In this document: positions 23,023-30,317 of the stretch, piece after piece
Position numbering within the stretch: the stretch's first letter is position 1
Layout of the letters: each line of letters opens with the position of its first letter
Origin: Streptomyces sp. CBMA152
GTDB taxonomy: Bacteria; Actinomycetota; Actinomycetes; Streptomycetales; Streptomycetaceae
Direction: 5' to 3'
DNA length: 64,000 bases
Assembly (NCBI RefSeq): GCF_014596475.1
Contig: NZ_MECJ01000039.1
Span: forward strand, 229,047 to 293,046
Position numbers and translations under genes: made by a program
Notes under the pieces: model-generated
The model's database searches: none
What the model saw: the letters and a program-made list of their open reading frames with translations, nothing else
What the model was told of the DNA's origin: nothing

Positions 23023-23964
23023 ATGCCCCTGACGACCGCGCCGGACACCCTCCCCACGAGCATCGCCACCGAAATCCTGAACCTGCTCCTGCCCCACCAC
23101 CGCACGACCGACCGCGTTCCCGCTCCCGCGGAAGCCTTCCCGCATCAGCTACGCCGCATCGCCGCCTTCGTACGCGACGGCGCCCCCATCGTCTTCACGC
23201 TCCCCGGCTTCCCCTGCAAGTCCCCCAACCCGGCCAAGGTCCTCGGCCACACCCCCGACCAGGGCGAACGCCTCTCCCTGACCTTCCTGAACACCCTGTG
23301 CACCAAGATTGAGCGGATCTATCCGCCCGGCGCCCGCGTGATCATCTGCTCCGACGGCCACGTCTTCGGCGACCTCATCGGCGTCCCCGACGACCACATC
23401 GACGCCTACGCCGACGACCTACGCATACAAATAGGTCAGATGGGCCTCCACAGACTGTCCGTCTTCGACCTGCGCGACATACTCGGCGACCTCCCGCACG
23501 ACACGAAGCGCGCCCACGTGCACGAGCGCTACGCGCCATCCTTGGACGCCCTGCGGGCGGAGATCAGGGCCGACGACCACGCGCTCGCCCTCTACCGAGG
23601 CATCACCCGCTTCCTCGTCGAGGACACCGCCGACTGGACCGGCACCCGCTCGGCCCTCCAACGCGCCTGCCGACAACGCGCCTACGGCGTCATCCAACGC
23701 AGCCGCGCCTGGGGCACCCTGATCGCCGAACACCACCCCCGCGCCGTACGCCTCTCCATCCACCCCCAACCCATCGGCGCCCCGAAATTCGGCATCCGCC
23801 TCCTCGACGCCCCGGACGCCTGGACGACCCCCTGGCACTCGACGGCCCTGCACCGCAGGGACGGCACGTGGACCCTCCTGTCTCACCAGCAAGCCGTCCC
23901 GAGGGGCCGCCTCATCGTGCGGGACGGCAGACCGAGCCACTTCGAGGAAACCCCGGCCGCGTGA
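23023..23964 (+). CDS. Isocyanide (isonitrile) synthase, DIT1/PvcA family
   Basis: 313 aa. ATG 23023 with AGGAGG at 23011-23016. The family core is clear: IVFTLPGFPCKSPNPAKVLG (57-76), PDQGERLSLTFLN, PGARVIICSDGHVFGDLIG and DLRIQIGQMG. PvcA/IsnA/Dit1 enzymes convert the alpha-amino group of Tyr or Trp to an isonitrile, using ribulose-5-phosphate as carbon donor. The usual Fe(II)/2-oxoglutarate partner PvcB is absent; AsnB-like and P450 enzymes take its place. Aryl isonitriles bind Cu strongly, matching the copper genes around. The family call is sure; product and substrate are inferred. Confidence 0.9.
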   Translation: MPLTTAPDTLPTSIATEILNLLLPHHRTTDRVPAPAEAFPHQLRRIAAFVRDGAPIVFTLPGFPCKSPNPAKVLGHTPDQGERLSLTFLNTLCTKIERIYPPGARVIICSDGHVFGDLIGVPDDHIDAYADDLRIQIGQMGLHRLSVFDLRDILGDLPHDTKRAHVHERYAPSLDALRAEIRADDHALALYRGITRFLVEDTADWTGTRSALQRACRQRAYGVIQRSRAWGTLIAEHHPRAVRLSIHPQPIGAPKFGIRLLDAPDAWTTPWHSTALHRRDGTWTLLSHQQAVPRGRLIVRDGRPSHFEETPAA

Positions 23965-23984
23965 CCCACCGCGAAGTCCGGACA

Positions 23985-24415
23985 ATCGTGTCGCCGGGGT
24001 GTGTGCCACGGGCTCGAACACCTGCGGTGCGGCCCGCAGGACAGCGACATCGGCCAGGCAGTCCCCGCCGAGGGCGACGGCAAGTGCTGTATCGAGCAGG
24101 ATCTTTCCCGGATCGTGCACGCTCCTCGGCTTGCGCCACGGCGCCAGCGCGGCCGAAACCGTCTGATCCAGGGCGCACTTGCGAACCGTCTCGGTCAACA
24201 GGGCAGCCCCGACATGGGACACCGCCGCCGGACCGCCGCTCTGGACACGCACCCGCGGGTAGAACCCGATGCGCTTCCGCACCTGAGAAGTGCTTCTTCC
24301 CTCGCAGCCGACAGGACCCTAGACAAGTCACACCGTTGCAGGCCAGAAGCACTTGTCTCGTTTGTCTCGTTTGCCGTCAACCCGGACGACGAGCTTCGTG
24401 AAAGCGCGAGGCTAG
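23985..24415 (-). mobile_element. IS1380-family element, 5' end fragment (copy 1)
   Basis: The minus strand carries the terminal sequence CTAGCCTCGCGCTTTCACGA (ends at 24415), an untranslated leader with a GAGAAGTGCTTC / GAAGCACTTGTC inverted pair, then from GTG 24282 the N-terminus of an IS1380-type transposase (RKRIGFYPRVRV, GAALLTETVRKCALDQTVSA, ALAPWRKPRSVHDPGKILLD, LAVALGGDCLADVAVLRAAP). Homology stops after about 90 residues near 23985, so the 3' part of the element is gone. It is nearly identical to the leader at 26802-26955, and its tip cuts an NmrA-like gene at 24416. Confidence 0.75.
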
Positions 24416-24511
24416 AGCCCGGACCGGCACGCCCTCAGCATGCAACCGGTCGAGGACAGTTCGTCCGACTCCGCCACCGACGCCGGTGACAAGGATGGGA
24501 CGGTCATGCAC
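24416..24511 (-). pseudogene. NmrA/SDR-type NAD(P)-binding gene, truncated by the IS end
   Basis: GTG 24511 with AGGAGG upstream starts HDRPILVTGVGGGVGRTVLD then RLHAEGVPVRALA, a Rossmann GxGGGxGR fingerprint. The frame runs straight into the IS terminal sequence at 24415, leaving about 32 codons. The remainder of the gene is not in the window. Confidence 0.6.
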
Positions 24512-24825
24512 GGTGATCGCCTCCTGCCTTCCGTACCGGGGAGTCCGGCCCGCTCGGGATGGCTGCACGCCATCGGCTGTTTCGATGCGCTTCTCCTGCA
24601 ACGGCTGTGTACCCCGCCCCGGACCTCCTCTCCCTGTGCACGGAGCAGAGGTGCCGAAATCCCTCTCGGGCACCGGTTTGCTTTCTCAAGCGGCGGCGCG
24701 TGCACCCCGCCAGAGGGCAGGCTGGGGGAGCCCTGCAGTAATGGCTCAATCCGTGAGGAGGCAAAATGAGCGAGCGCAGCAAGTTCCTGGAGTCGGTCAC
24801 CCGGGCGTCGGTTTCACCCTTGGGC
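24512..24825. other. Intergenic region with a truncated mini-ORF
   Basis: ATG 24766 has GAGGAGG upstream and opens MSERSKFLESVTRASVSPLG before a TGA. It resembles a normal gene start cut short. No other feature is visible. Confidence 0.35.
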
Positions 24826-24895
24826 TGACCGCGGGCTCGAGGCGCTCGCCGGTGCGGACACGATCGTCGTCCCGGGTTTCGAGGACTTCCGGCGC
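24826..24895 (+). pseudogene. GlxA-type regulator fragment
   Basis: One plus-strand frame reads DRGLEALAGADTIVVPGFED, the strand-loop that precedes the nucleophile elbow in GlxA/DJ-1 regulators (compare DTLILPGADG in 13562-14521). It has no start and soon loses similarity. A small remnant next to the nicT stop. Confidence 0.35.
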
Positions 24896-24909
24896 CGTGG
24901 TGCCGTGGG

Positions 24910-26040
24910 TCAGTGTGCTGTCGGCGGGCGGTGCTGCCAGCGGTGTTCGACTTCGGCCAGGCGCCAGTAGGCGAGGGCGCAGACCCATACCGCGACGAAG
25001 AGTCCGACGATGATGAAGCCGACGTTGTTGAGGTCGATGCCGGAGATCCAGTCGGTGACCGGGTCGTTCAGCGCGAGTTGGTCGTGCAGGACGCCGATGA
25101 GTTCGATGGTGCCGATGAGGAAGGCGACGGCGATCGACAGGCCGGTGATGGTGAGGTTGTAGTAGACCTTGCGGACGGGGTTGGAGAACGCCCAGTGGTA
25201 GGCGAAGTTCATGAACGTGCCGTCGAGGGTGTCGAAGAGGCTCATGCCGGCGGCGAACAGCAGCGGTAGGCACAGGATCGCGTACCAGGGCAGCCCGGCT
25301 GCGGCGCCGCTGCCCGCCATCACCATGAGGGTGACTTCGGTGGCGGTGTCGAAGCCGATGCCGAACAGCAGGCCCACCGGATACATCTGGCCGGGGCGGG
25401 TGATGGAGCGCGTGAGGCGGCCGAGGATGCGGTTGAGGAACCCGCGGTTGCCGAGGTGCTTCTCCAGCTCGGATTCGTCGAACTGCCCGGCGCGCATGGC
25501 CTTGAAGACGCGGTGGATGCCCGCCAGAGACATCAGGTTGAGCGCGGCGATGAGGTAGAGGAAGCCGCCGGAGACCGTGGTGCTGACCACGCCGAGGGTC
25601 TGGTGGGCACTGGAGTTGTCGTTGGTGAGTGTGCCTGCGGCCTTGGCCCCGACGGAGATGAGGGCGGCGAGGACGACGACGATGGTGGAGTGGCCGAGGG
25701 CGAACCAGAAGCCCACCGATATCGGGCGTTTGCCGTCGGCCATCAGCTTGCGGGTGGTGTTGTCGATGGCGGCGATGTGGTCGGCGTCGAAGGCGTGCCG
25801 CATGCCCAGGGTGTAGGCGGTCACGCCGAGGCCGAGGCCGAACACCTGCTTGCCGACGGTGTAGTGGTGCGGGGCGACCATGGCCACCAGGATTCCGAAG
25901 GCGACGACGTGGAGGGCGGCGATCACGGCCATCAGGCCGCCGGTGCGTATCCAGTCCTTGCGTTCCCATCGGAGGACCGGGGTGGCGGGGAGGGCCACGG
26001 CCTCGGCAGCGGTCGGGGGAGGGTTTTGGGGCGGAGTCAT
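24910..26040 (-). CDS. nicT: NiCoT-family nickel/cobalt transporter
   Basis: 376 aa. ATG 26040 with GAGAGGC upstream on the minus strand. Eight TM helices; the NiCoT signature RHAFDADHIAAIDNTTRKLM (HX4DH in TM2), LGHSTIVVVLA and LLFGIGFDTATEVTLM are intact, with a His/Asp-rich loop. The 5' leader is a cobalamin riboswitch (26085-26236), so the physiological substrate is most likely cobalt for B12 synthesis rather than nickel. The divergent ArsR-type gene (26330-26695) is the probable metal sensor. Confidence 0.95.
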   Translation of the reverse strand: MTPPQNPPPTAAEAVALPATPVLRWERKDWIRTGGLMAVIAALHVVAFGILVAMVAPHHYTVGKQVFGLGLGVTAYTLGMRHAFDADHIAAIDNTTRKLMADGKRPISVGFWFALGHSTIVVVLAALISVGAKAAGTLTNDNSSAHQTLGVVSTTVSGGFLYLIAALNLMSLAGIHRVFKAMRAGQFDESELEKHLGNRGFLNRILGRLTRSITRPGQMYPVGLLFGIGFDTATEVTLMVMAGSGAAAGLPWYAILCLPLLFAAGMSLFDTLDGTFMNFAYHWAFSNPVRKVYYNLTITGLSIAVAFLIGTIELIGVLHDQLALNDPVTDWISGIDLNNVGFIIVGLFVAVWVCALAYWRLAEVEHRWQHRPPTAH

Positions 26041-26084
26041 TTCGGGCAGCCTCTCCAGCACCTCGTGGATGGTCGTCGAGCGGT

Positions 26085-26236
26085 GCCGTGGCCGGTCTCC
26101 TGGCTGACGGGTCGAACGCCATCGCACCGGCCTTCCAGGGCGAGGTGCCCCGTGGCCTTCCGCTGGTGCGCCGACTTCCCGATCACAGTGGCGAGGGCCG
26201 CTCCGGCATCGCACCGGTCTTCCCGAACACCACGGC
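26085..26236 (-). ncRNA. Cobalamin riboswitch controlling nicT
   Basis: On the minus strand, P1 is formed by GCCGTGG (26236-26230) and CCACGGC (26091-26085). Between them are GGGAAGACCGGTGCGATGCC, GGAGCGGCCCTCGCCACTGT and, near the 3' end, AGCCAGGAGACCGGCC: the L5/L6 and B12-box elements of the class-I cobalamin aptamer. It ends 45 bases before the nicT ATG, so it likely masks the ribosome-binding site when adenosylcobalamin is present. Confidence 0.9.
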
Positions 26237-26329
26237 GCAAAAACGGTATTGGCCGAGAACCATCGTCTGCAAGACTGCGAAGGTATGCAGGTATCGATTT
26301 TCTGCCCAGCAATGGGCAAGGCTGAGATC

Positions 26330-26695
26330 ATGCATCTGATCCCCGCGGAGCGGGCGCACCGGAGCGCGATCGACGAGCACACGGTCTGCGACGCCATCGA
26401 GGGCATCGGCGACCTCGCACGGGTCCACGCCTGGTCGGACCGGTTCGCCCTGCTCTCGGACCCCGGGCGGCTGGCCCTGCTGCTCGCCGTGCACCGAGCC
26501 GGGCCCATCGCCGTCTCCGACCTCGCCCTCGCCACCGGCATCAGGGACACCGCCGTTTCCCAAGCCCTGCGCCTGCTGCGCGCCGCCGGCGCCGTGGTGG
26601 CCGAAAAGGACGGCCGCATTGTCCGCTACCGTCTCCATGACCAGGAGATCGCCGAGCTTCTTGGCGGTCTTTCCACCGCCGGACCGACCGCCTGA
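26330..26695 (+). CDS. ArsR/SmtB-family Ni/Co-type sensor
   Basis: 121 aa from ATG 26330; an ATG at 26285 has its ribosome site too close. The N-terminus is MHLIPAERAHRSAIDEHTV, and the winged helix contains LLSDPGRLALLLAVHRAGPI, LATGIRDTAVSQALRLLRAA and DGRIVRYRLHDQEIAELL. The N-terminal His pattern and the DxxxH-like HDQE helix are used for Ni/Co in NmtR-like sensors. It is divergent from nicT, so nicT appears to be under both metal-sensor and riboswitch control. Confidence 0.85.
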   Translation: MHLIPAERAHRSAIDEHTVCDAIEGIGDLARVHAWSDRFALLSDPGRLALLLAVHRAGPIAVSDLALATGIRDTAVSQALRLLRAAGAVVAEKDGRIVRYRLHDQEIAELLGGLSTAGPTA

Positions 26696-26801
26696 GTCTC
26701 GGGTGGCGGCCGTGGCGGACCGCTGCCCAGGTCTCTTTTATGCCGAATCCTGCGGTCGGCGGGGAGTGGGCCCGCCCGTCGCCTTCTGCCCGCACTGCAG
26801 T

Positions 26802-26955
26802 ACCCGCGGGTAGAACCCGATACGCTTCCGCACCTGAGAAGTGCTTCTTTCTTCACAACAACAGGACCCTAGAAAAGTCCCACCGTTGCAGGTCAGGGGC
26901 ACTTCTCTCGTTCGGCGTCCCCCCGATGACGATACTCGTGAAAGCGCGAGGCTAG
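26802..26955 (-). mobile_element. IS1380-family 5' end fragment (copy 2)
   Basis: Direct repeat of 24251-24415 with roughly 85% identity by eye and the same terminal CTAGCCTCGCGCTTTCACGA at the right end (26955). It contains the GAGAAGTGC / GCACTTCTC inverted pair and the first transposase codons (RKRIGFYPRV), and then stops at 26802. With copy 1 it brackets the NmrA fragment, nicT and its sensor. Confidence 0.7.
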
Positions 26956-27060
26956 GTGGCCGCCGGGGAGCACAGCGACAGCCTGCTGCCGCCCTGGCGA
27001 CGTAGCCGCCCGGATGTCCTGCTCGGGATCGTCTTGTCACTGGTCACGGCAGGTGCGTAC

Positions 27061-27099
27061 GAAGGGCTCCCGCGGGCATGCCGCTCGCGGGAGCCCTTC
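27061..27099. terminator. Hairpin terminator before the second riboswitch
   Basis: GAAGGGCTCCCGCG (27061-27074) and CGCGGGAGCCCTTC (27086-27099) pair perfectly around an 11-base loop. It seems to close whatever unit once preceded it and insulates the riboswitch. Confidence 0.75.
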
Positions 27100-27157
27100 C
27101 GCGCGGTGGGCAGGCGACGGTGTCGCGGCAGTGATGGGATGATGACCGGCGACATAA

Positions 27158-27299
27158 GGCGACGGCGGTCCGAGGAAGCCGGTGTGAATCCGGCGCGGTC
27201 CCGCCACTGTGACCGGTGAGCGAGTTCCGGCAGGCCGCCACCTCCGACCGGGGTGGGAAGGCGGGGCGAGCCGGGAGCCAGGAGACTCACGCGGTCGCC
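27158..27299 (+). ncRNA. Cobalamin riboswitch controlling the ferredoxin-like gene
   Basis: P1 GGCGAC (27158-27163) with GTCGCC (27294-27299). The core CCGAGGAAGCCGGTGTGAAT, CCGGCGCGGTCCCGCCACTG, GGAAGGCGGGGC and AGCCAGGAGACTCACGCGG is a textbook cobalamin aptamer. CCGGGG (27315-27320) and CCCCGG (27328-27333) form a hairpin just upstream of the GGGAGGGGAG ribosome-binding site, a likely expression platform. Confidence 0.95.
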
Positions 27300-27348
27300 T
27301 CCTCACATGACACCGGGGCGGATCTCCCCGGGAGGGGAGTGACGTGGC

Positions 27349-27747
27349 ATGTCCGAGGAGCTGACGGACAAGGCATCAGGCGGGACCGCGGGCGCGAGCA
27401 GTCCCGTGCCATGCCGGGTCGTCGTGTGCCGGGACTGCTGCTGTGGCAGCCCCAAGGTGACCGGAGTCGATCACGCCGCGCAGACCCTGCGATTGCGGGC
27501 GGAGGTGCCGGTACGCATCTCCGACTGCCTCGACGTGTGCGATCAGGCCAACGTCATCGTCGTCCAGCCGTCCGCCGCGGGTCGTGCCGCCGGTGCGCGG
27601 CCGGTGTGGCTCGGCCTCGTCAACGATGCGGAGGCGACGGAGGACATCGTCACCTGGGTACGCGCCGGAGGCCCGGGAGTGGTTCCGCTGCCGGACATCC
27701 TCGACCTCTATGTCTTCACCCCTCCGGGGCGCACTGTGGACTCCTGA
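27349..27747 (+). CDS. Thioredoxin-like 2Fe-2S ferredoxin domain protein
   Basis: 132 aa. The fold and Cys pattern of thioredoxin-like 2Fe-2S ferredoxins (NuoE-like): VVVCRDCCCGSPK near residue 25, then RISDCLDVCDQANVIVVQPS. The first helix region has four Cys in DCCCG context and the second site is CLDVC, so four ligands are available. It is directly under a cobalamin riboswitch, so it is likely to act in cobalt reduction, corrinoid metabolism or B12-linked metal uptake. It is followed by remnants of an ECF transporter. Confidence 0.85.
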   Translation: MSEELTDKASGGTAGASSPVPCRVVVCRDCCCGSPKVTGVDHAAQTLRLRAEVPVRISDCLDVCDQANVIVVQPSAAGRAAGARPVWLGLVNDAEATEDIVTWVRAGGPGVVPLPDILDLYVFTPPGRTVDS

Positions 27748-27908
27748 GGAACGTGCGTCGGTCGGCGCCGATTCCCCGGGCGCCATACAAACCCAATGTC
27801 GCGAAGTCTGACTCGTGGGAGTCAAATCGCCATAGAATGAGCCCAGTTCGCCCGTATGTACGACAGTGACCGTCGTGCGCGCGAGCTGCTGGAACGACAA
27901 CCGCATAG

Positions 27909-28047
27909 GTGCGCGACACATCCGCACGCCGCACCGTGATCGCCGCAACCGCCCTCGGACTCGCCCTCGCCTCCGCGCCGGCCGTCGCGCATGCCGACAG
28001 CACGCCGGGCACGAACGCTTCCGTCAAGGTGGCCCTGGCCGTGCAGG
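27909..28047 (+). pseudogene. Secreted-protein N-terminus, truncated
   Basis: GTG 27909 opens a signal peptide (RRTVIAATALGLALASAPAV then AHADSTPG) and continues as ASVKVALAVQGP before the sequence jumps into an ABC-ATPase fragment at about 28048. It is probably the start of the secreted protein that precedes B12-regulated ECF operons in Streptomyces. The downstream part is deleted. Confidence 0.5.
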
Positions 28048-28485
28048 GCCCTCCTCGACTGGCTCGCGCCCGGCATCGACGACGCCAACCATCCCCGAGA
28101 TCTCTCCGAGGGGCAGAAACTCGCGCTGGTCCTCGCCATCCAGCTCTCGGCCGCACCCCGGGTCGTCCTGCTGGACGAACCGACCCGGGGCCTGGACTGC
28201 CAGGCCAAGACGGCACTGATCGGCATCGTGGACGTCCTCGCGGCGGAAGGCCGGACCGTCGTCATCTCCACGCACGACGTCGAATTCGTCGCCCGTGCCG
28301 CCGACCGCGTCGTGATGATGGCCGAAGGCGAAGTCGTCGCCGACGGCCCGACCACGGAAGTCGTCGTCTCCTCGCCGACCTTCGCCCCGCAGACGGCGAA
28401 GATCCTCTCCCCGCTGCCGTTCCTGACGGTCCACCAAGTGGCACACGAACTCGCCACCGACCGTGACGAAGAAGCACGCCCATGA
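28048..28485 (+). pseudogene. ECF/CbiO-type ABC ATPase, C-terminal half only
   Basis: 146 codons: LLDWLAPGIDD, signature LSEGQKLALVLAIQL, Walker B RVVLLDEPTRGLD, H-loop VVISTHDVEFVARAADRVVM. Walker A and the first half are missing; the fragment is joined to an unrelated signal peptide upstream. Energy-coupling ATPases of this type work with S and T components for cobalt, cobalamin or vitamin uptake. Its stop overlaps the next start (ATGA), as in an intact operon. Confidence 0.8.
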
Positions 28486-28694
28486 ACCCACACACCGGCA
28501 CCGCCATCCGGTTGACCCCACGCGCCGGCGTGGTCATGGGGCTGGCCTTCTGACCGTTCGTGGTCGCGCCGGGCACGTTCGGCTCGAACTACGCACCCCC
28601 GCTGATCTTCGGTGTCCTGCTGGTGCTCGTCCTCTGCGCGGTCCTCTCGGAGATCACCGAGGGCGGCATCGACTCCAAGGCGCTTGCCATGCTG
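28482..28694 (+). pseudogene. ECF transporter S component, interrupted
   Basis: ATG 28482 starts MNPHTGTAIRLTPRAGVVMG, but TGA at 28551 stops it after 23 codons. The same frame then continues PFVVAPGTFGSNYAPPLIFG, VLLVLVLCAVLSEITEGGID and SKALAML, the first membrane segments of an S component, and ends abruptly at about 28694 at a terminator hairpin. Premature stop plus truncation make it non-functional. Confidence 0.75.
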
Positions 28695-28697
28695 GCA

Positions 28698-28731
28698 AGA
28701 CGCTCGGCGGGGAAACCCCAGCCGAGCGTCT
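28698..28731 (+). terminator. Hairpin terminator after the broken ECF genes
   Basis: AGACGCTCGGC (28698-28708) pairs with GCCGAGCGTCT (28721-28731); an inner GGGG/CCCC closes an AAA loop. A strong stem of 15 pairs with one bulged A. Confidence 0.8.
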
Positions 28732-28822
28732 GTCTAAACTGCTTGCCACCACACGTTAGTTATCACGTGTTGCGACGACCCCTGGAATTTGCCGGGTCCG
28801 GCGAGGGCTTCTGCACAGCGGA

Positions 28823-29104
28823 TCAGGCTGGCGCGGAGTCTGTGTTGTGCGTTCCACTGTACTCGGGTTGGCCGCTGTCGAGGACGCGGAGCAAGGATGC
28901 GGTGACGACGCGTGTGCTGCGGCCGATGCGCAGTACGCGGCAAGGGAACTCGCCGCGGCGAACGAGGTCGTAGCCCTTGGCCCTGGAGAATCCGAAGACC
29001 CGGGAAGCGTCCTCGACGCTGCCGGTTCCGCCCCAGGTGGTGCGGATCTGCGCTGGGCTGTGTGGGGCGTCCGTATCCGGTATTACGGTGTTCTGGCTGT
29101 GCAT
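28823..29104 (-). CDS. Excisionase/MerR-like HTH_17 DNA-binding protein
   Basis: 93 aa. ATG 29104 is chosen on the basis of where the fold begins. TWGGTGSVEDASRVFGFSRA then KGYDLVRRGEFPCRVLRIGR and STRVVTASLLRVLDSG form the compact winged helix of excisionase-type proteins (helix-turn-helix followed by a wing that reads R(I)GR). In actinobacterial integrative elements such proteins sit near the integrase or rep gene. The divergent palindrome at 29166-29185 may be its operator. No integrase was found. Confidence 0.75.
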   Translation of the reverse strand: MHSQNTVIPDTDAPHSPAQIRTTWGGTGSVEDASRVFGFSRAKGYDLVRRGEFPCRVLRIGRSTRVVTASLLRVLDSGQPEYSGTHNTDSAPA

Positions 29105-29165
29105 GTGTGACTCTTCGGTTCCTTTCGGGACGGCTTCGGTCGCGGAAATATCCCCGAACTCTGGG

Positions 29166-29185
29166 ACGTTGCCCTCTGGCAACGT
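29166..29185. promoter_or_regulatory. Perfect palindrome between divergent genes
   Basis: ACGTTGCC, CTCT, GGCAACGT. It lies 62 bases upstream of the excisionase-like gene and 16 bases before the GTG at 29201. Position and symmetry suit a dimer-binding operator for either gene. Confidence 0.55.
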
Positions 29186-29200
29186 GATCGCGGAGGGGGA

Positions 29201-30088
29201 GTGGTTGGACTGAAGCTGTTCAACACGGCGGGTGCAGTGAGTGAGGTCATGCCGCGTCTGGCTGGGGTCGAGGCGGATGTGCAGGACCTCGTCGAGGCGC
29301 ACATGGAGACGATGCTGGGGGTCAGGTTCCTGGTGAGCGAGTTCGTCATCGACTGTGTTGATGGCGGGCGGATCGACTCGCTGGGTCTCGACGAGAACGG
29401 TGCGCCCGTGATCGTGGAGTACAAGCGCGGCACCGACGCCGGTGTGATCAACCAGGGCCTCTACTACATGGCCTGGCTCGTGGCCCACAAGGACGCCTTC
29501 CGGAACCTGGTCCGCGACCGGCTCGGGGTGACGGCTGCGTCCCAGATCCTGTGGAGTGCGCCCCGGCTGATCTGCGTGGCCGGCGACTTCACCCGCTACG
29601 ACGCGCACGCCGTCCGCGAGCACCGGCGCAGCATCGACCTGGTCCGCTACCGGTACTTCGGCAGCGACCACTTCGGCCTGGAGACCGTGGCCTCGGTCAC
29701 GGGGCACCCGGCCAAGGCTCAGCGGGTACGCAGCCGCGCGCACGGGGCGCCGCCGGTCCGGCAGCAGGGCGGTGCCATGGCCGAGCTGGCCCAGGCGGTC
29801 GACGATGTCCTGGTCGGACTCGGCGACGGCGTCACCCGGGTACAGCGCAAGCAGTACCGCGCCTACCGGCGGCTGCGGAACTTCGCCAGCGTCTGCGTGC
29901 CCCAGCAGACCAAGCTCCTCGTCTACCTCAAGGCCGACCCGAAGGAGGCCGACCTCATCCCCGGCTTCACCCGGGACGTGACTGGGCTCGGCCACCACGG
30001 CACCGGTGACCTGGAACTGCAACTGCGTACGGAGCGGGACCTGGAGCGCGCTGGAGACCTTCTCCGCCTCAGCTACGCCGCGGCATAG
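29201..30088 (+). CDS. DUF5655 / PD-(D/E)XK nuclease-like protein
   Basis: 295 aa. GTG 29201 has GGAGG four bases upstream. The first 150 residues carry a restriction-endonuclease-like core: DGGRIDSLGLDENGAPVIVE then YKRG, i.e. Asp, then ExK, followed by NQGLYYMAWLVAHKDAF, resembling NucS and DUF91 nucleases. The C-terminal 100 residues match DUF5655 (PQQTKLLVYLKADPKEADLI, DLELQLRTERDLERAGDLL). It probably binds or cuts DNA in repair or defence. It is monocistronic with a terminator at 30201-30239. Confidence 0.8.
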   Translation: MVGLKLFNTAGAVSEVMPRLAGVEADVQDLVEAHMETMLGVRFLVSEFVIDCVDGGRIDSLGLDENGAPVIVEYKRGTDAGVINQGLYYMAWLVAHKDAFRNLVRDRLGVTAASQILWSAPRLICVAGDFTRYDAHAVREHRRSIDLVRYRYFGSDHFGLETVASVTGHPAKAQRVRSRAHGAPPVRQQGGAMAELAQAVDDVLVGLGDGVTRVQRKQYRAYRRLRNFASVCVPQQTKLLVYLKADPKEADLIPGFTRDVTGLGHHGTGDLELQLRTERDLERAGDLLRLSYAAA

Positions 30089-30200
30089 AGACCTCTTGCC
30101 GGGGCGCTGGCCCGAGCGGAGTGTGGAGTTGTGGGCTGTTGTCGTCGCGGTGCGGCCTTTCGACGTCACGGGCAGGGAGTGGCGGTGGACCACTAATGAT

Positions 30201-30239
30201 GCGGACGATCCCCGGTTTTGGTAACCGGGGATCGTCCGC
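30201..30239. terminator. Hairpin terminator after the DUF5655 gene
   Basis: GCGGACGATCCCCGG (30201-30215) pairs perfectly with 30225-30239 around the loop TTTTGGTAA. Confidence 0.85.
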
Positions 30240-30317
30240 TATGTATCGTCCTGCCGCTGATGCTGTGGCTGCTGGGCAGCAGGACTGCTGCGGTTGGGGC
30301 TTGGTACGTTCTGGCGT

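Noticed and set aside
18343..23964. A simple asparagine biosynthesis locus
   Set aside because: The AsnB-like gene sits in one unit with an exporter, a P450 and an isocyanide synthase behind a specialised promoter, which does not suit housekeeping asparagine synthesis.
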